DNA of 64,000 nt from Betaproteobacteria bacterium (lineage in GTDB: Bacteria; Pseudomonadota; Gammaproteobacteria; Burkholderiales; Casimicrobiaceae). Within the stretch, counting starts at the first letter, position 1, and the number at the start of each line of letters is the position of its first letter. The notes under the pieces were generated by a model. The model was not told where the DNA came from. It saw only the letters and a list, made by a program, of their open reading frames with translations, and searched no databases. Of this stretch, positions 36,424-45,450 are shown one piece after another. A program made the position numbers and the translations under genes. Location: contig JAAFJO010000008.1 of assembly GCA_013298145.1 (NCBI GenBank), positions 1 through 64,000 on the forward strand, given 5' to 3'.

Positions 36424-36434
36424 TACGTTCGATC

Positions 36435-36573
36435 TGTAGGCGCGGGCTTGACCGCGCTCGGGTGAGTTTTGTAGCCCGGATGCTCGTCATCCGGGTTGTT
36501 GCATTGTCGACGAAGTCAGATTTGATCGCCTCACGAGACGGGTACAAAACCCGGATGCGACCATCCGGGCTAC
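36435..36573. repeat. REP-like cluster between yceH and rdgB
   Basis: 36435-36458 repeats the GTAGGCGCGGGCTTGACCGC arm of the element on the other side of yceH. Two hairpins follow, CCCGGATG/CATCCGGG at 36475-36495 and again at 36550-36569, in opposite orientation (GTAG flank on the outer side of each), forming a BIME-like inverted pair. The rdgB stop codon TAG (36570-36572) lies in the outer flank of the second hairpin. Confidence 0.9.
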
Positions 36574-37175
36574 GTCGTAGCGAAGCGCTCTTGCAACGCC
36601 TCCACCAGCTTCGCGAACGCGCGCCCCCGATGCGACCGCTCGCCCTTTAGATCGACTGGCATTTCAGCGCCGGTGAGTTGCAATTCAGGATCGAGGAAAT
36701 ACGGGTCGTAGCCAAAACCGCCCTCGCCACGTGGCGTGTCGATCACTTCGCCATACCAACGTCCTTCCGCGACGATTGGCTCAGGATCGTCTTCGCGCTT
36801 CACGAGCGCGAGCACGGCGGTGTAGTGCGCGCGACGATTTGCCACGCCTTGCAAATCTCGAATGAGTTTTGCATTGTTGTCCGCATCACTCTTGTGTTCG
36901 CCCGCGTAGTACGCGGAATTCACGCCGGGTGCGCCGTTCAATGCGTCGACGCAGATACCCGAATCGTCTGCGAGCGCGGGTAGTCCCGTGTGTTTCGCGG
37001 CGTTGCGCGCCTTTGCCAACGCATTTTCTAGAAACGTGCAGTGCGGCTCGGGCGCTTCAGGCACATTAAACGCACTCTGCGCGATCACTTCGATGCCGAG
37101 CGGCGCAAGTAAGCGCTCAAACTCTTTGAGTTTTTTTGCGTTGCCTGTGGCGATGACGAGTTTGGTGAGTTTCAT
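36570..37175 (-). CDS. rdgB: XTP/dITP pyrophosphatase (Ham1/RdgB)
   Basis: Housecleaning nucleotide pyrophosphatase removing XTP, ITP and dITP. 201 residues: LVIATGNAKKLKEFERLL at the start, FLENALAKARNAA, LADDSGICVDALNGAPGVNSAYYAG near 68-90, and GEGGFGYDPYFL. ATG at 37175, 27 bp downstream of rph; rph-rdgB is a common pair. Its stop codon is part of a REP-like hairpin. Confidence 0.96.
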   Translation of the reverse strand: MKLTKLVIATGNAKKLKEFERLLAPLGIEVIAQSAFNVPEAPEPHCTFLENALAKARNAAKHTGLPALADDSGICVDALNGAPGVNSAYYAGEHKSDADNNAKLIRDLQGVANRRAHYTAVLALVKREDDPEPIVAEGRWYGEVIDTPRGEGGFGYDPYFLDPELQLTGAEMPVDLKGERSHRGRAFAKLVEALQERFATT

Positions 37176-37202
37176 GTTTTCTCCTCCTCTTGAAGGGGAG
37201 GT

Positions 37203-37922
37203 TTACGCCGACGCAATCGCTTTCAACTGCACATCGCGAAGCGATTTAAGCCCGTCACTCGCGAGCGCTAAGAGCGCATCCATCTCGGCGCGAGAAAATG
37301 GCTTCCCCTCGGCCGTACCTTGCACTTCAACGAAGCCGCCCGAGCCGGTCATTACTACGTTCATGTCGGTTTCGCAATTCGAATCCTCATCGTAATCCAA
37401 GTCGAGTACGGGCGTATGATCAAAAATGCCGACCGACACCGCCGCCACCGAATCGGTGAGCGGCGATTCAGCCAAAGTGCCCGCCGCGACCAGTTTGTTG
37501 CAGGCAATCGCGAGAGCGACATAAGCGCCTGTGATCGAAGCGCAGCGTGTGCCGCCATCCGCTTGCAGCACATCACAATCGAGCGTGATCTGGCGTTCGC
37601 CCAATTTCTTGAGATCGATAATCGCGCGCAGCGACCGTCCAATCAAGCGCTGAATCTCTTGCGTACGACCGCTTTGCTTGCCGCTTGCGGCTTCGCGACG
37701 CGAGCGGGTATGCGTCGAGCGCGGAAGCATCCCGTACTCGGCCGTCACCCAGCCTTCGCCCGAGCCCTTTTTGTGGCCTGGCACACCGTTTTCTACGCTC
37801 GCCGTGCAGAGCACGCGCGTGTTGCCGCACTCAACCAGCACTGAACCTTCAGCGTGAATTGTGAAGTTCGTCGTAATCTTGACTGACCGCAATTCGTTGG
37901 CGGCTCGTTGTGAAGGGCGCAT
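37203..37922 (-). CDS. rph: Ribonuclease PH
   Basis: Phosphorolytic 3'-5' exoribonuclease that trims tRNA 3' ends. 239 residues with [19 protein letters not shown] at the N-terminus, [30 protein letters not shown] segment (here [19 protein letters not shown]), and [18 protein letters not shown]. Followed by rdgB. Immediately upstream is a 168-bp palindromic element. Confidence 0.96.
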   Translation of the reverse strand: MRPSQRAANELRSVKITTNFTIHAEGSVLVECGNTRVLCTASVENGVPGHKKGSGEGWVTAEYGMLPRSTHTRSRREAASGKQSGRTQEIQRLIGRSLRAIIDLKKLGERQITLDCDVLQADGGTRCASITGAYVALAIACNKLVAAGTLAESPLTDSVAAVSVGIFDHTPVLDLDYDEDSNCETDMNVVMTGSGGFVEVQGTAEGKPFSRAEMDALLALASDGLKSLRDVQLKAIASA

Positions 37923-37960
37923 ACGCTTTCCTAGATTTTGTTCGAACGATTGTACGAGGC

Positions 37961-38128
37961 TAAGGAAACGCTGAATGAGTCTCCGCGATTCGGCGCGCGG
38001 CGGATTTGGATGAGCTGGAGGCCCAAAATTCTGAGGAATAGCGGGGCTATGTTGAAAAATTTTGAGCTTTCAGATCGCCCAAGCCCGCCGATGCGACGGA
38101 CGCGAGAGACTTGTTCAGCGTTTCCTAA
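37961..38128. repeat. 168-bp near-palindrome (long hairpin element)
   Basis: Outer arms 37961-37987 and 38101-38128 are inverted copies (core GGAAACGCTGAA) with few differences. CTGGAGGCCCAAAATT (38015-38030) faces its near-complement at 38058-38073, and the apex is ATAGC-GGG-GCTAT at 38038-38050, exactly at the centre. It lies between rph and the glycosyltransferase gene, whose stop codon (38125-38127) is inside the right arm. No ORF. Confidence 0.9.
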
Positions 38129-38928
38129 AACAGCTTCTCGACGATCCTAGGATCGCGCCACCGCCAACCGTGCTTATTGAAAAGTTTCACCAGAGAAACA
38201 ATCGTGACCCACGTTAAGTATTTGGAACGATGCGAGCCACGCGCCCAGTCGTGGATCACGCGCGCCTCGGGAACGTAAACAGCACGCCCTATTTCACGCG
38301 CACGAAGTGTGATGTCGCAATCTTCAAAGTAAAGAAAGAAACGCTCATCAAATCCCGCGAGCTGCAGAAATGCGCTACGGCGAAAAAACATCAGAGCTCC
38401 CGACATAAATTCGGGCTCCATCGGCTTTGAGTAGTCGCAATCGCGCATCTCGAAATAGTCTGCATCGATTGCAAAGTTAAGCCAGTCAGATAGCGAGCGC
38501 GGCAGGAAACGCCTGGCGATTAACGCTCTTAGCGTCGGGTAGCGTTTGCAAAGCAGTTGTCGCTCGCCGTCCGGATAAAAAAGCGCGGGGGCCACCAGCA
38601 CTACGTCGCGATTTTTTTGCAGCGTCCGGATGAGTTGTTCAATAGCCTCGGGTTCGAAGCGCACATCGGGATTGATTGCCGCATGAAACTCAGCTTGCGG
38701 CAACAATGAGAATGCAAAGTTTTGCGCATGGCCGAAACCCGCATTGCCTTTGGGATTGAGCTCGTAGCGGAACTTCGAGAATCGCGCCACCAACGCCTTT
38801 GCGTCGTCCGAATTTCCGTTATCCACCACCACACCCTGACGAAAATTTGCACAATGCTCGCAGGAGGCAAGCGCCGCCTCAAGCGCATCGAGCTTCGGGT
38901 CGTAGATGACGATGGCGGCGGTCCACAT
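38125..38928 (-). CDS. Family 2 glycosyltransferase
   Basis: 267-residue GT-A fold glycosyltransferase resembling rhamnosyltransferases of polysaccharide synthesis. N-terminal AAIVIYDPKLDALEAALASC, VVDNGNSDDAKALV, GFGHAQNFAFS, AAINPDVRFEPEAI (DxD-like site), FMSGALMFFRRSAF and FFLYFEDCDITLRARE are typical. Soluble or membrane-associated. No neighbouring polysaccharide genes, so the acceptor is unknown. The last codons lie in a long palindromic element. Confidence 0.9.
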   Translation of the reverse strand: MWTAAIVIYDPKLDALEAALASCEHCANFRQGVVVDNGNSDDAKALVARFSKFRYELNPKGNAGFGHAQNFAFSLLPQAEFHAAINPDVRFEPEAIEQLIRTLQKNRDVVLVAPALFYPDGERQLLCKRYPTLRALIARRFLPRSLSDWLNFAIDADYFEMRDCDYSKPMEPEFMSGALMFFRRSAFLQLAGFDERFFLYFEDCDITLRAREIGRAVYVPEARVIHDWARGSHRSKYLTWVTIVSLVKLFNKHGWRWRDPRIVEKLF

Positions 38929-39014
38929 GGGAGGCGATTGTATGTACTCCCTTCGCGAGGTGCGCGCGACGCAGGCTCGGCTAACATTTCCATTCCACTA
39001 AAGGGAGCGCTTTC

Positions 39015-39782
39015 ATGTTGCTGCGGCTAGTCTTGACGTTGTGCGCGACGATGTTTGCTTTGACAGCGTTCGCGGCGGACGTGGTGAACCTCGATACGCC
39101 GCGTGGTGCGAAGCTTGAGTTGCTTCTCGACATCCCTGCTTCCGATAAGCCAGTGCCCGCGATACTGATCGCGCCCGGGCAGGGCTATCACGCTCGCCTG
39201 CCGCTTTTTGACCGCATCGCCGAGCTCGCGACAGCGAACGGTATCGCTGTCGTTCGCTTCAACTGGTCATACTTCACCGCCGATTCAAAGAACGGCAAGC
39301 CATCTGAGAAGCTCGTGCGCGAGATCGAAGAGATGGAGATTGCACGAGCTTGGTTGCGAAATTCAAAGAAATTTGATCCGAAGCGGATTGCGATTGCTGG
39401 CAAGTCGCTAGGGTCGATCGTTGCGTGGCAGGTATTTGAACGTGACGCGGAAGCGGGCGCGCTGCTTCTCCTCACGCCAGTGTGCATCGATACATCGAAG
39501 GAGAGTCCGCGCGATGCAACGCTCGATAACTACACGGGATTGCAATCTGTCAATCGTCCACTGCTGCTTCTCGCTGGAGATAGCGATACGTTGTGCCCGA
39601 CTGAGTTTCTCTACGCGGCTGCGGTCCGACTGAAAACTTCGCCACGGGTGGTAGTGGTCGGTGGCGATCATGGGTTCGGCGACAAGTCAGCCAAGGACTT
39701 TGAGAAAACACGCAGCGCAAACCTAAACCTCGCAGCGCGATCTTCCATAGACTTCGTTCTGAAGCATTTCATCCAGCGATAG
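39015..39782 (+). CDS. Exported alpha/beta hydrolase
   Basis: 255 residues: signal peptide about 1-20 (ALTAFAADV), then an alpha/beta-hydrolase fold resembling dienelactone hydrolase-like and KAN-type enzymes. Likely triad: Ser in AGKSLGS near 134, Asp in LLAGDSDTLCP near 190, His in GGDHGFGDKS near 219. The substrate is unknown. Monocistronic, divergent from the glycosyltransferase and convergent with metK; a shared bidirectional terminator follows. Confidence 0.85.
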   Translation: MLLRLVLTLCATMFALTAFAADVVNLDTPRGAKLELLLDIPASDKPVPAILIAPGQGYHARLPLFDRIAELATANGIAVVRFNWSYFTADSKNGKPSEKLVREIEEMEIARAWLRNSKKFDPKRIAIAGKSLGSIVAWQVFERDAEAGALLLLTPVCIDTSKESPRDATLDNYTGLQSVNRPLLLLAGDSDTLCPTEFLYAAAVRLKTSPRVVVVGGDHGFGDKSAKDFEKTRSANLNLAARSSIDFVLKHFIQR

Positions 39783-39820
39783 CGCGGGTCGGCTCAGCGT
39801 CCACATCCAGTGCGAGGCGC

Positions 39821-39848
39821 AAAAAAGCCGCTGTTGAAGCGGCTTTTT
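39821..39848. terminator. Bidirectional terminator between hydrolase and metK
   Basis: GCCGCT (39827-39832) pairs with AGCGGC (39838-39843) around GTTGA; A-run at 39821-39826 and T-run at 39844-39848, so it serves both convergent genes. Confidence 0.9.
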
Positions 39849-39866
39849 CCTACACTCAAACTCGGC

Positions 39867-41045
39867 TCATTTGAGCCCAGCAGCGGCACGCAGTGCCGCC
39901 GCTTTATCTGTGCGTTCCCACGAAAACTCGGGTTCATCACGTCCGAAATGACCGTACGCCGCAGTCTTTTGATAGATCGGGCGCAAGAGGTCAAGCATCT
40001 GGATGATGCCTTTCGGGCGCAGATCGAAGTGTTCGTTCACGAGGGCGGCGATTTTCTCGTCCGAGATCACGCCGGTGCCTTCGGTGTAGACCGTGACGTT
40101 CATTGGTTTGGCTACGCCAATCGCATACGCGACTTGGATTTGACATTGCTTGGCAAGGCCTGCCGCGACAACGTTCTTTGCAACGTACCGCGCGGCGTAA
40201 GCAGCGGAGCGATCCACTTTGGATGGATCCTTGCCTGAGAACGCACCACCGCCGTGAGGGCACGCGCCGCCGTAGGTGTCAACGATGATTTTGCGACCAG
40301 TCAAGCCGCAATCGCCTTGTGGACCGCCCACAACGAAGCGACCGGTCGGGTTCACCAAATAGCGCGTGTTAACGAGCATTTCTTTCGGAAGCACGGGCTT
40401 GATGATGTTTTCAACGACAGCTTCGACGAACTCTTTCTTCATCGTTTTGCCATCGCTCCACTCGGGCGCATGCTGCGATGAAAGAACGACGGTGTCGATC
40501 GAATGTGGCTTGCCATCGACATAGCGCATCGTGACTTGCGATTTCGCATCGGGGCGCAAATACGGCATACGCCCATCACGGCGCAGCGCCGCTTGGCGCT
40601 CGACCAATCGATGCGCGTAGTAAATCGGCGCTGGCATCAGCTCTGGTGTTTCGTCACACGCGTAGCCAAACATCAGGCCTTGATCGCCGGCACCGGTGTT
40701 CAAATGATCGTCGCTTGCATGATCAACGCCTTGGGCAATATCGTTGGATTGCTTGTCGTAGCAAACCATGACCGCGCAGCCTTTGTAGTCAATGCCGTAG
40801 TCGGTGTTGTCGTAGCCGATTCGTTTGATCGTGTCGCGCGCTACTTGGATATAGTCAACATGGGCATTAGTGGTGATTTCTCCCGCGAGAACCACGAGGC
40901 CCGTGTTGCAAAGCGTTTCTGCGGCGACGCGCGAACGCGGGTCTTGCGCGAAGATGGCGTCGAGAATGGCGTCGGAGATTTGATCCGCAACTTTGTCCGG
41001 ATGACCTTCGGAGACGGATTCAGAGGTAAATAGATAGTCGCTCAT
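39867..41045 (-). CDS. metK: S-adenosylmethionine synthetase
   Basis: Makes AdoMet from ATP and methionine. 392 residues with [22 protein letters not shown] at the start, [12 protein letters not shown], the [23 protein letters not shown] phosphate-binding segment, and a normal C-terminus ([16 protein letters not shown]). ATG 41045. The leader carries two adjacent small palindromes (41122-41149) shared with the divergent acyltransferase gene. No known AdoMet riboswitch could be matched. Confidence 0.97.
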   Translation of the reverse strand: MSDYLFTSESVSEGHPDKVADQISDAILDAIFAQDPRSRVAAETLCNTGLVVLAGEITTNAHVDYIQVARDTIKRIGYDNTDYGIDYKGCAVMVCYDKQSNDIAQGVDHASDDHLNTGAGDQGLMFGYACDETPELMPAPIYYAHRLVERQAALRRDGRMPYLRPDAKSQVTMRYVDGKPHSIDTVVLSSQHAPEWSDGKTMKKEFVEAVVENIIKPVLPKEMLVNTRYLVNPTGRFVVGGPQGDCGLTGRKIIVDTYGGACPHGGGAFSGKDPSKVDRSAAYAARYVAKNVVAAGLAKQCQIQVAYAIGVAKPMNVTVYTEGTGVISDEKIAALVNEHFDLRPKGIIQMLDLLRPIYQKTAAYGHFGRDEPEFSWERTDKAAALRAAAGLK

Positions 41046-41121
41046 AGATTCACTCAGTTGTTATCGTCTCGACCATCGCGGGCCGAGTAAACATCGTGAA
41101 ACGAGTGTTACGAGCGGCGAC

Positions 41122-41149
41122 GCTTTAGCTTAAAGCCGCAAATTTTGCG
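41122..41149. promoter_or_regulatory. Adjacent palindromes in the metK divergent region
   Basis: GCTTTA-GCT-TAAAGC (41122-41136) and CGCAAA-T-TTTGCG (41137-41149) are perfect and directly adjoin. They lie about 77-105 bp upstream of metK and just before the first acyltransferase gene. Could be an operator or leader hairpins. Confidence 0.5.
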
Positions 41150-41154
41150 ACTCA

Positions 41155-42180
41155 ATGAATGCGGTTTTCGCGCATATTCACTATCGTTGGCCAGCAAGTA
41201 GTCGAATAACTCAGCCACCGACGCTTAGAATTTTAGCAAGCTCGCGCGTGCCTGCGGCTGAGCGTCAACCCGGCAGCCCTCTCCCGCCTCAGATCGTGTC
41301 TTCATTTCTCGCCAAACTCAGTATTCGCATTGCCAACTGGCTTGCGGCGCAGCCGCTTGCGCGCCAGTCGGCGATTGGCGCTTGGTTTGGCAGGAAGATT
41401 TTGTGGTCATCCAGGATGAGAGAGCGGCTGGAGAGCAACTTAGCGATCGCTAAGCTCTCAGACCGCGTGCCGCTTCGCTTGGTGGCTGAATCGATGGGCC
41501 AGCTCGCCATCGAAACCATCGCCCTGTGGCGCACGCCTGATCGCATCGCATTGGCACGCGTGCGTAGCGTCGAAGGGTGGGACGACGTACTCGCTCAACG
41601 AAAGGCGTCGCGCGGGATCATTTTCCTGTCGTCCCATCTGTCCACCTTTGAGATCGCGTCGCTCTACATCGGTTCACAGATGCCGATGACGGCGATGTTT
41701 CGTCCGCCCCGGCTCGCTTGGGCGGAGCCGATGATGCGTGTGGGGCGAGATCGCATGCAAATTAAATCTGTTCCGGCCGACGTCAGTGGCGTGCGCGCGA
41801 TGCTCAAGGCGCTACGACGCGGCGAGCCGATTGGCGTACTCCCCGATCAAGTACCCAGCAGCGGGGAGGGCGTGTGGGCACCATTTTTCGGCCGCCCCGC
41901 CTACACGATGACGCTGGTGCAAAAGCTCGCGCGAACGACCGAAGCGGCGGTGGTGATGATTGCGTGCAAGCGGCTCGCCGATGGTCGCGGCTACGCACTT
42001 CGCTTCGAAGTGTTGCCCGCTTTTTCGAGCGCCGCCGAAGTGGCAGCGGCTGAGCTCAATGCGGCGGTAGAACGTGCGATTGAGTATGCGCCCACTCAGT
42101 ATCTTTGGAGCTACAACCGGTTCAAAGTGCCACCCGCGTCAAATACCTCTACCCCTGCGACGATTGTCCTTGATCGATGA
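41155..42180 (+). CDS. LpxL/HtrB-like lysophospholipid acyltransferase (first of pair)
   Basis: Membrane-associated acyltransferase of the lipid A late-acyltransferase family, which transfers fatty acyl chains from acyl-ACP. Motifs: SSHLSTFEIA (HxxxxE/D active site as HLSTFE near 160-165), MTAMFRPPRL, LPDQVPSSGEGVWAPFFGRPAYTM, and LWSYNRFK at the end. Start is uncertain: ATG 41155 adds about 47 unconserved residues. GTG at 41296 (VSSFLAKLSIRIANW) would begin at the conserved region. Overlaps the next gene by 4 bases (ATGA). Confidence 0.88.
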   Translation: MNAVFAHIHYRWPASSRITQPPTLRILASSRVPAAERQPGSPLPPQIVSSFLAKLSIRIANWLAAQPLARQSAIGAWFGRKILWSSRMRERLESNLAIAKLSDRVPLRLVAESMGQLAIETIALWRTPDRIALARVRSVEGWDDVLAQRKASRGIIFLSSHLSTFEIASLYIGSQMPMTAMFRPPRLAWAEPMMRVGRDRMQIKSVPADVSGVRAMLKALRRGEPIGVLPDQVPSSGEGVWAPFFGRPAYTMTLVQKLARTTEAAVVMIACKRLADGRGYALRFEVLPAFSSAAEVAAAELNAAVERAIEYAPTQYLWSYNRFKVPPASNTSTPATIVLDR

Positions 42181-43076
42181 GCGCAAGCGGCTTATTTGTT
42201 CGGTTTTCGAGTTTTGTTCTTTCAAAGCTGCCGCCCCTACTAATACAGGCGTTAGCTAGGATTGTTACGTTTCTTGGCTGGCATCTTGCCCGCTCGCGGC
42301 GGCGTATCGCGCTCACCAATTTGCGACTCTGCTTTCCTCAGATGACGGAAAGCGCGCGAACCGAGATCGCTCGGGCACACTTCGGCGCGTATGTGCGCGC
42401 CGCGCTCGAACATGGTTTTCTGTGGAATGCGAGCGCTGCGGCGATTCGCGATTTCGTGCAGATGCACGACGAACACCACTGGCGCATGCATCGCGAAGGC
42501 CCGGAACCACGACCCGTCATTTGGCTTTGTCCGCATTTCGTCGGGCTCGACGCTGCTGCAATTCGTATTTCGGTCGATACCGCAGGTTGCTCGATGTACA
42601 GCAAACAGAGCAATGCGGATCTGGATCGCCTGATGTACGAAGGGCGAACACGATTTAATCAATCGGAGATTTTTGCTCGTACCGACGGCATCAAGCCCGT
42701 CATTCGCGCGATGAAAAAGGGCTTGCCGTTCTACTACTTGCCGGACATGGATTTCGGCGCGCGCGAATCGGTGTTTGTGCCTTTTTTTGGCGTCAACGCC
42801 GCAACGCTCACTGCCGTGTCGCGTCTCGCGAAACTCACTAATGCCGTGGTCGTTCCGGTGATCGCAACTCAGCGACCGCTCGCGCCGGGTTACCTTCACG
42901 GATACGATGTTCGCTTCTATCCCGCGCTTGAAAATTTTCCGTCTGGCAATGATGTGGCTGATGCGAAGCGAATCAACGAACTGGTTGAATCGCACGTGTT
43001 GCAGAATCTCCCGCAATATCTTTGGACACACAAGCGATTCAAAACGCGCCCGCCGGGCAAGCCGAGTCTTTACTGA
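42177..43076 (+). CDS. LpxL/HtrB-like lysophospholipid acyltransferase (second of pair)
   Basis: Second member of the family, 299 residues, divergent from the first. N-terminal hydrophobic segment (about 5-35), LCPHFVGLDAA (HFVGLD box near 119-124), YSKQSNADLDRLMYEGRTRFN, FYYLPDMDFGARESVFVPFFGVNAAT and LWTHKRFKTRPPG at the end. Coupled at both ends: ATGA with the first acyltransferase, TGATG with sua5. The pair probably adds the two secondary acyl chains of lipid A (inference). Confidence 0.9.
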   Translation: MSASGLFVRFSSFVLSKLPPLLIQALARIVTFLGWHLARSRRRIALTNLRLCFPQMTESARTEIARAHFGAYVRAALEHGFLWNASAAAIRDFVQMHDEHHWRMHREGPEPRPVIWLCPHFVGLDAAAIRISVDTAGCSMYSKQSNADLDRLMYEGRTRFNQSEIFARTDGIKPVIRAMKKGLPFYYLPDMDFGARESVFVPFFGVNAATLTAVSRLAKLTNAVVVPVIATQRPLAPGYLHGYDVRFYPALENFPSGNDVADAKRINELVESHVLQNLPQYLWTHKRFKTRPPGKPSLY

Positions 43077-44095
43077 TGGCAACGCTCATCTCATCATCTG
43101 ATACTGATCTCGAAAAAGCACTCGCCGCACTGCGCGCGGGTGAGTGCGTGGGCCTGCCCACTGAAACGGTGTACGGGCTTGCGGCAGACGCCGCAAACGC
43201 TCGCGCCGTTGCGAAAATTTTCGCGCTCAAGGGACGTCCGGCTGACCACCCTTTGATCGTGCACCTCGCGAGCGCGAAAGACGCGATGGGTTGGGCAAGT
43301 GAATGGAGCGACACCGCACAACGGCTTGCGAACGCATTCTGGCCGGGGCCGATGACGCTCATCGTGCGTCGCGCGCCTCACGTATTGGATGCCGTTACGG
43401 GCGGGCAAGATACGGTTGGCTTACGAGTGCCATCGCATCCTGTAGCGCTGAACGTGCTGTCCGCGTTTCGAGGTGATGCACCCATCGCGCGCGGGCTAGC
43501 TGCCCCCTCCGCGAACAAGTTTGGACACGTGAGCCCCACCCTAGCCGCGCACGTCGTCTCGGAGTTCAGCGCGGATTCGCTCTTGGTGATTGAGGGTGGC
43601 GAATGCGATATCGGCGTTGAATCGACGATCATTGACGTGAGCGGCAATTCGCCGCGAGTGCTGCGCCCGGGGCGTGTGCGCACAGGCGAGTTGGAGGCAG
43701 TACTCGGCCGCGCGCTAAAGGCACATGAACGCGACTCGTTAAAACCTCGAGTCTCGGGCTCGCTTGATTCGCACTATGCGCCGCGGAAAAAGACGCTCAT
43801 GCTTTCTGGCGATGCCCTAGAGATTTTTCTCGCTGCCGCGCGCGATGCCGGAAAGCGCGTCGGACTCATTCATCATTCAGCGCGCGCAGCCGCGCAAAAA
43901 TCGAGCGCTCGTATGGGTCTCGACGGACAATCGAGCGCGCGCTACGAACACGATATCTATCGCTCGCTTCGCAGTCTCGATGACGATTCGAAAATCGATC
44001 TGATCGTTCTGGAATCGCCTCCGACCGGTGCAGATTGGGACGCCGTGAATGATCGTTTGCGCAGGGCGACCCACAACGCCGCCACGCAGCTCTAA
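43076..44095 (+). CDS. Threonylcarbamoyl-AMP synthase (Sua5)
   Basis: Makes threonylcarbamoyl-AMP for t6A37 of tRNA. Long form: YrdC domain (about 10-200: GLPTETVYGLAADA, KGRPADHPLIVH, FWPGPMTL, SANKFGHVSPT) and a Sua5 domain joined by SGSLDSHYAPRKK. I use ATG 43076 (MATLISSSD), which shares one base with the preceding TGA, giving 339 residues. The upstream frame extension overlaps the acyltransferase and is not conserved. Confidence 0.95.
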   Translation: MATLISSSDTDLEKALAALRAGECVGLPTETVYGLAADAANARAVAKIFALKGRPADHPLIVHLASAKDAMGWASEWSDTAQRLANAFWPGPMTLIVRRAPHVLDAVTGGQDTVGLRVPSHPVALNVLSAFRGDAPIARGLAAPSANKFGHVSPTLAAHVVSEFSADSLLVIEGGECDIGVESTIIDVSGNSPRVLRPGRVRTGELEAVLGRALKAHERDSLKPRVSGSLDSHYAPRKKTLMLSGDALEIFLAAARDAGKRVGLIHHSARAAAQKSSARMGLDGQSSARYEHDIYRSLRSLDDDSKIDLIVLESPPTGADWDAVNDRLRRATHNAATQL

Positions 44096-44139
44096 GGAGA
44101 CGCCGATCAACAGCGTACTACCCGTACTATGCTCGCCCT

Positions 44140-45285
44140 ATGAAAATCGTACTCGCACCTGATTCATTCAAAGGTTCGCTTTCGTCAGACGAGGTTTGTC
44201 GTGCGCTTGAACGCGGGCTTCGCCGTGTGCTGCCTGACGCCGAGATCGTTCAGCGTCCGATGGCAGACGGTGGCGAAGGCACGCTCGACGCGGTGGTGGC
44301 CGCCTCAAGCGGCGCGCGGCGCAAACAGGCACTCGTACGCAACGCCGCTGGGCAATCCGCCGAGGTGAGCTATGCACTCATTCGCCATGGGATCTACGAG
44401 GCAGCCGTGATCGAAGTGGCGCAAGTCGTCGGTATTGTTGATGCCGCTAATATGGCAGTCCCGGTGGGTGCGCGTTCGTCTTACGGCGTGGGCGAACTTT
44501 TGCGCTTACTCATCGATGAGGGCATCCGCCACTTTTTCATAGGACTCGGCGGAACAAGCACCAACGATGGCGGCGCAGGTTTACTTTCTGCCTTGGGTGT
44601 GAAGTTCATCTCCAGCACACGCAAGCCGATTGAGCCCACACCTGACGGTTTAGCGAGCCTCATTTCCGTAGACGTCACCGCGCTTGATCCGCGCGTCGCC
44701 GAGTGCGAAATTACGCTCTTGTCCGACGTGAACAATCCGCTCTGCGGTGAGCGCGGGGCGACTGCGATCTTTGGGCCTCAAAAGGGCGTTCTAGAGGCAG
44801 ACGTGGCACGCGTTGATAGCGTGATCGAAAACTACGCAACGCGACTTGAGGCGGCGCTTCAGCGCAGCGCGCGCGAAAAACCAGGCGCAGGCGCGGCCGG
44901 TGGCTTGGGCTACGCGCTGCAGCTGCTCGGTGCAAAGTTTGCGTCCGGCGCAGACACCGTCGCTACACTCATCGCCCTTCCAGAGGCTTGCGCCAATGCC
45001 GTATGGTTAATCACTGGCGAGGGTCGAAGTGATGCTCAGACCCTCCTCGGCAAGACTCCGTACGCCGCCGCACAAGCGCTTCGCCAGCATGGCGCAGCGG
45101 GCGCGAAAGCCACGTTGATTTCGGGCGGCATTGACCCGCACGCACTCGCAGCACTTGCCCCGACCTTCAACGGCGGTTGTTTCTCAATCGCGCCGGGGCC
45201 GATCTCACTCGAGCGCGCGATCGCGGAAGCGGATACGTTTTTGGCAAACACGGCCGAGCAAGTAGCGAGACTTTTAGCTCAGTAG
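44140..45285 (+). CDS. Glycerate 2-kinase (GlxK/GarK family)
   Basis: Phosphorylates D-glycerate. 381 residues with MKIVLAPDSFKGSLSSDEV at the N-terminus, MADGGEGTLDAVV, GLGGTSTNDGGAGLLSALG near 136-154, the DVNNPLCGERGATAIFGPQKG segment and VWLITGEGRSDAQTLLGKTP. Typical type-I glycerate kinase length. Follows sua5 by 44 bp on the same strand. No glyoxylate-pathway genes nearby. Confidence 0.95.
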   Translation: MKIVLAPDSFKGSLSSDEVCRALERGLRRVLPDAEIVQRPMADGGEGTLDAVVAASSGARRKQALVRNAAGQSAEVSYALIRHGIYEAAVIEVAQVVGIVDAANMAVPVGARSSYGVGELLRLLIDEGIRHFFIGLGGTSTNDGGAGLLSALGVKFISSTRKPIEPTPDGLASLISVDVTALDPRVAECEITLLSDVNNPLCGERGATAIFGPQKGVLEADVARVDSVIENYATRLEAALQRSAREKPGAGAAGGLGYALQLLGAKFASGADTVATLIALPEACANAVWLITGEGRSDAQTLLGKTPYAAAQALRQHGAAGAKATLISGGIDPHALAALAPTFNGGCFSIAPGPISLERAIAEADTFLANTAEQVARLLAQ

Positions 45286-45450
45286 AAAAATCGCGCCGCG
45301 CCCAATATATTGCGGGAAACGGGCGTGTTTCAAAAAACGTCGATACTACATAAAAAACGTTTTTAGTCCGCCTTAAATCACGCTTTAGATATAATTCTTG
45401 TTAAGAAAACTGAGGCCACCAACGCCGATCGAGAGCCCCACTCCAGAAGC
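45286..45450. other. AT-rich tract between glycerate kinase and BLUF genes
   Basis: 165 bp between convergent genes. Perfect palindrome CAATATATTG at 45303-45312 (same 10-mer as at 1499-1508), then ACGTTTTTTA-type runs and AT-rich sequence to about 45410. TAAAAAACGTTTTTAG near 45351-45366 is a palindrome with A and T runs and might work as a weak bidirectional terminator. Confidence 0.5.

Noticed and set aside
41046..41154. AdoMet or SAH riboswitch upstream of metK
   Set aside because: None of the conserved cores I know could be aligned; only simple palindromes are present.
42106..42118. GGAGCTACAAC match to the CRISPR repeat end, possible tracrRNA anti-repeat
   Set aside because: It encodes the conserved LWSYNRF motif of the acyltransferase and is only 11 bases long.
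42252..43082. 276-codon minus-strand ORF
   Set aside because: Antisense to the second acyltransferase, whose motifs are intact.
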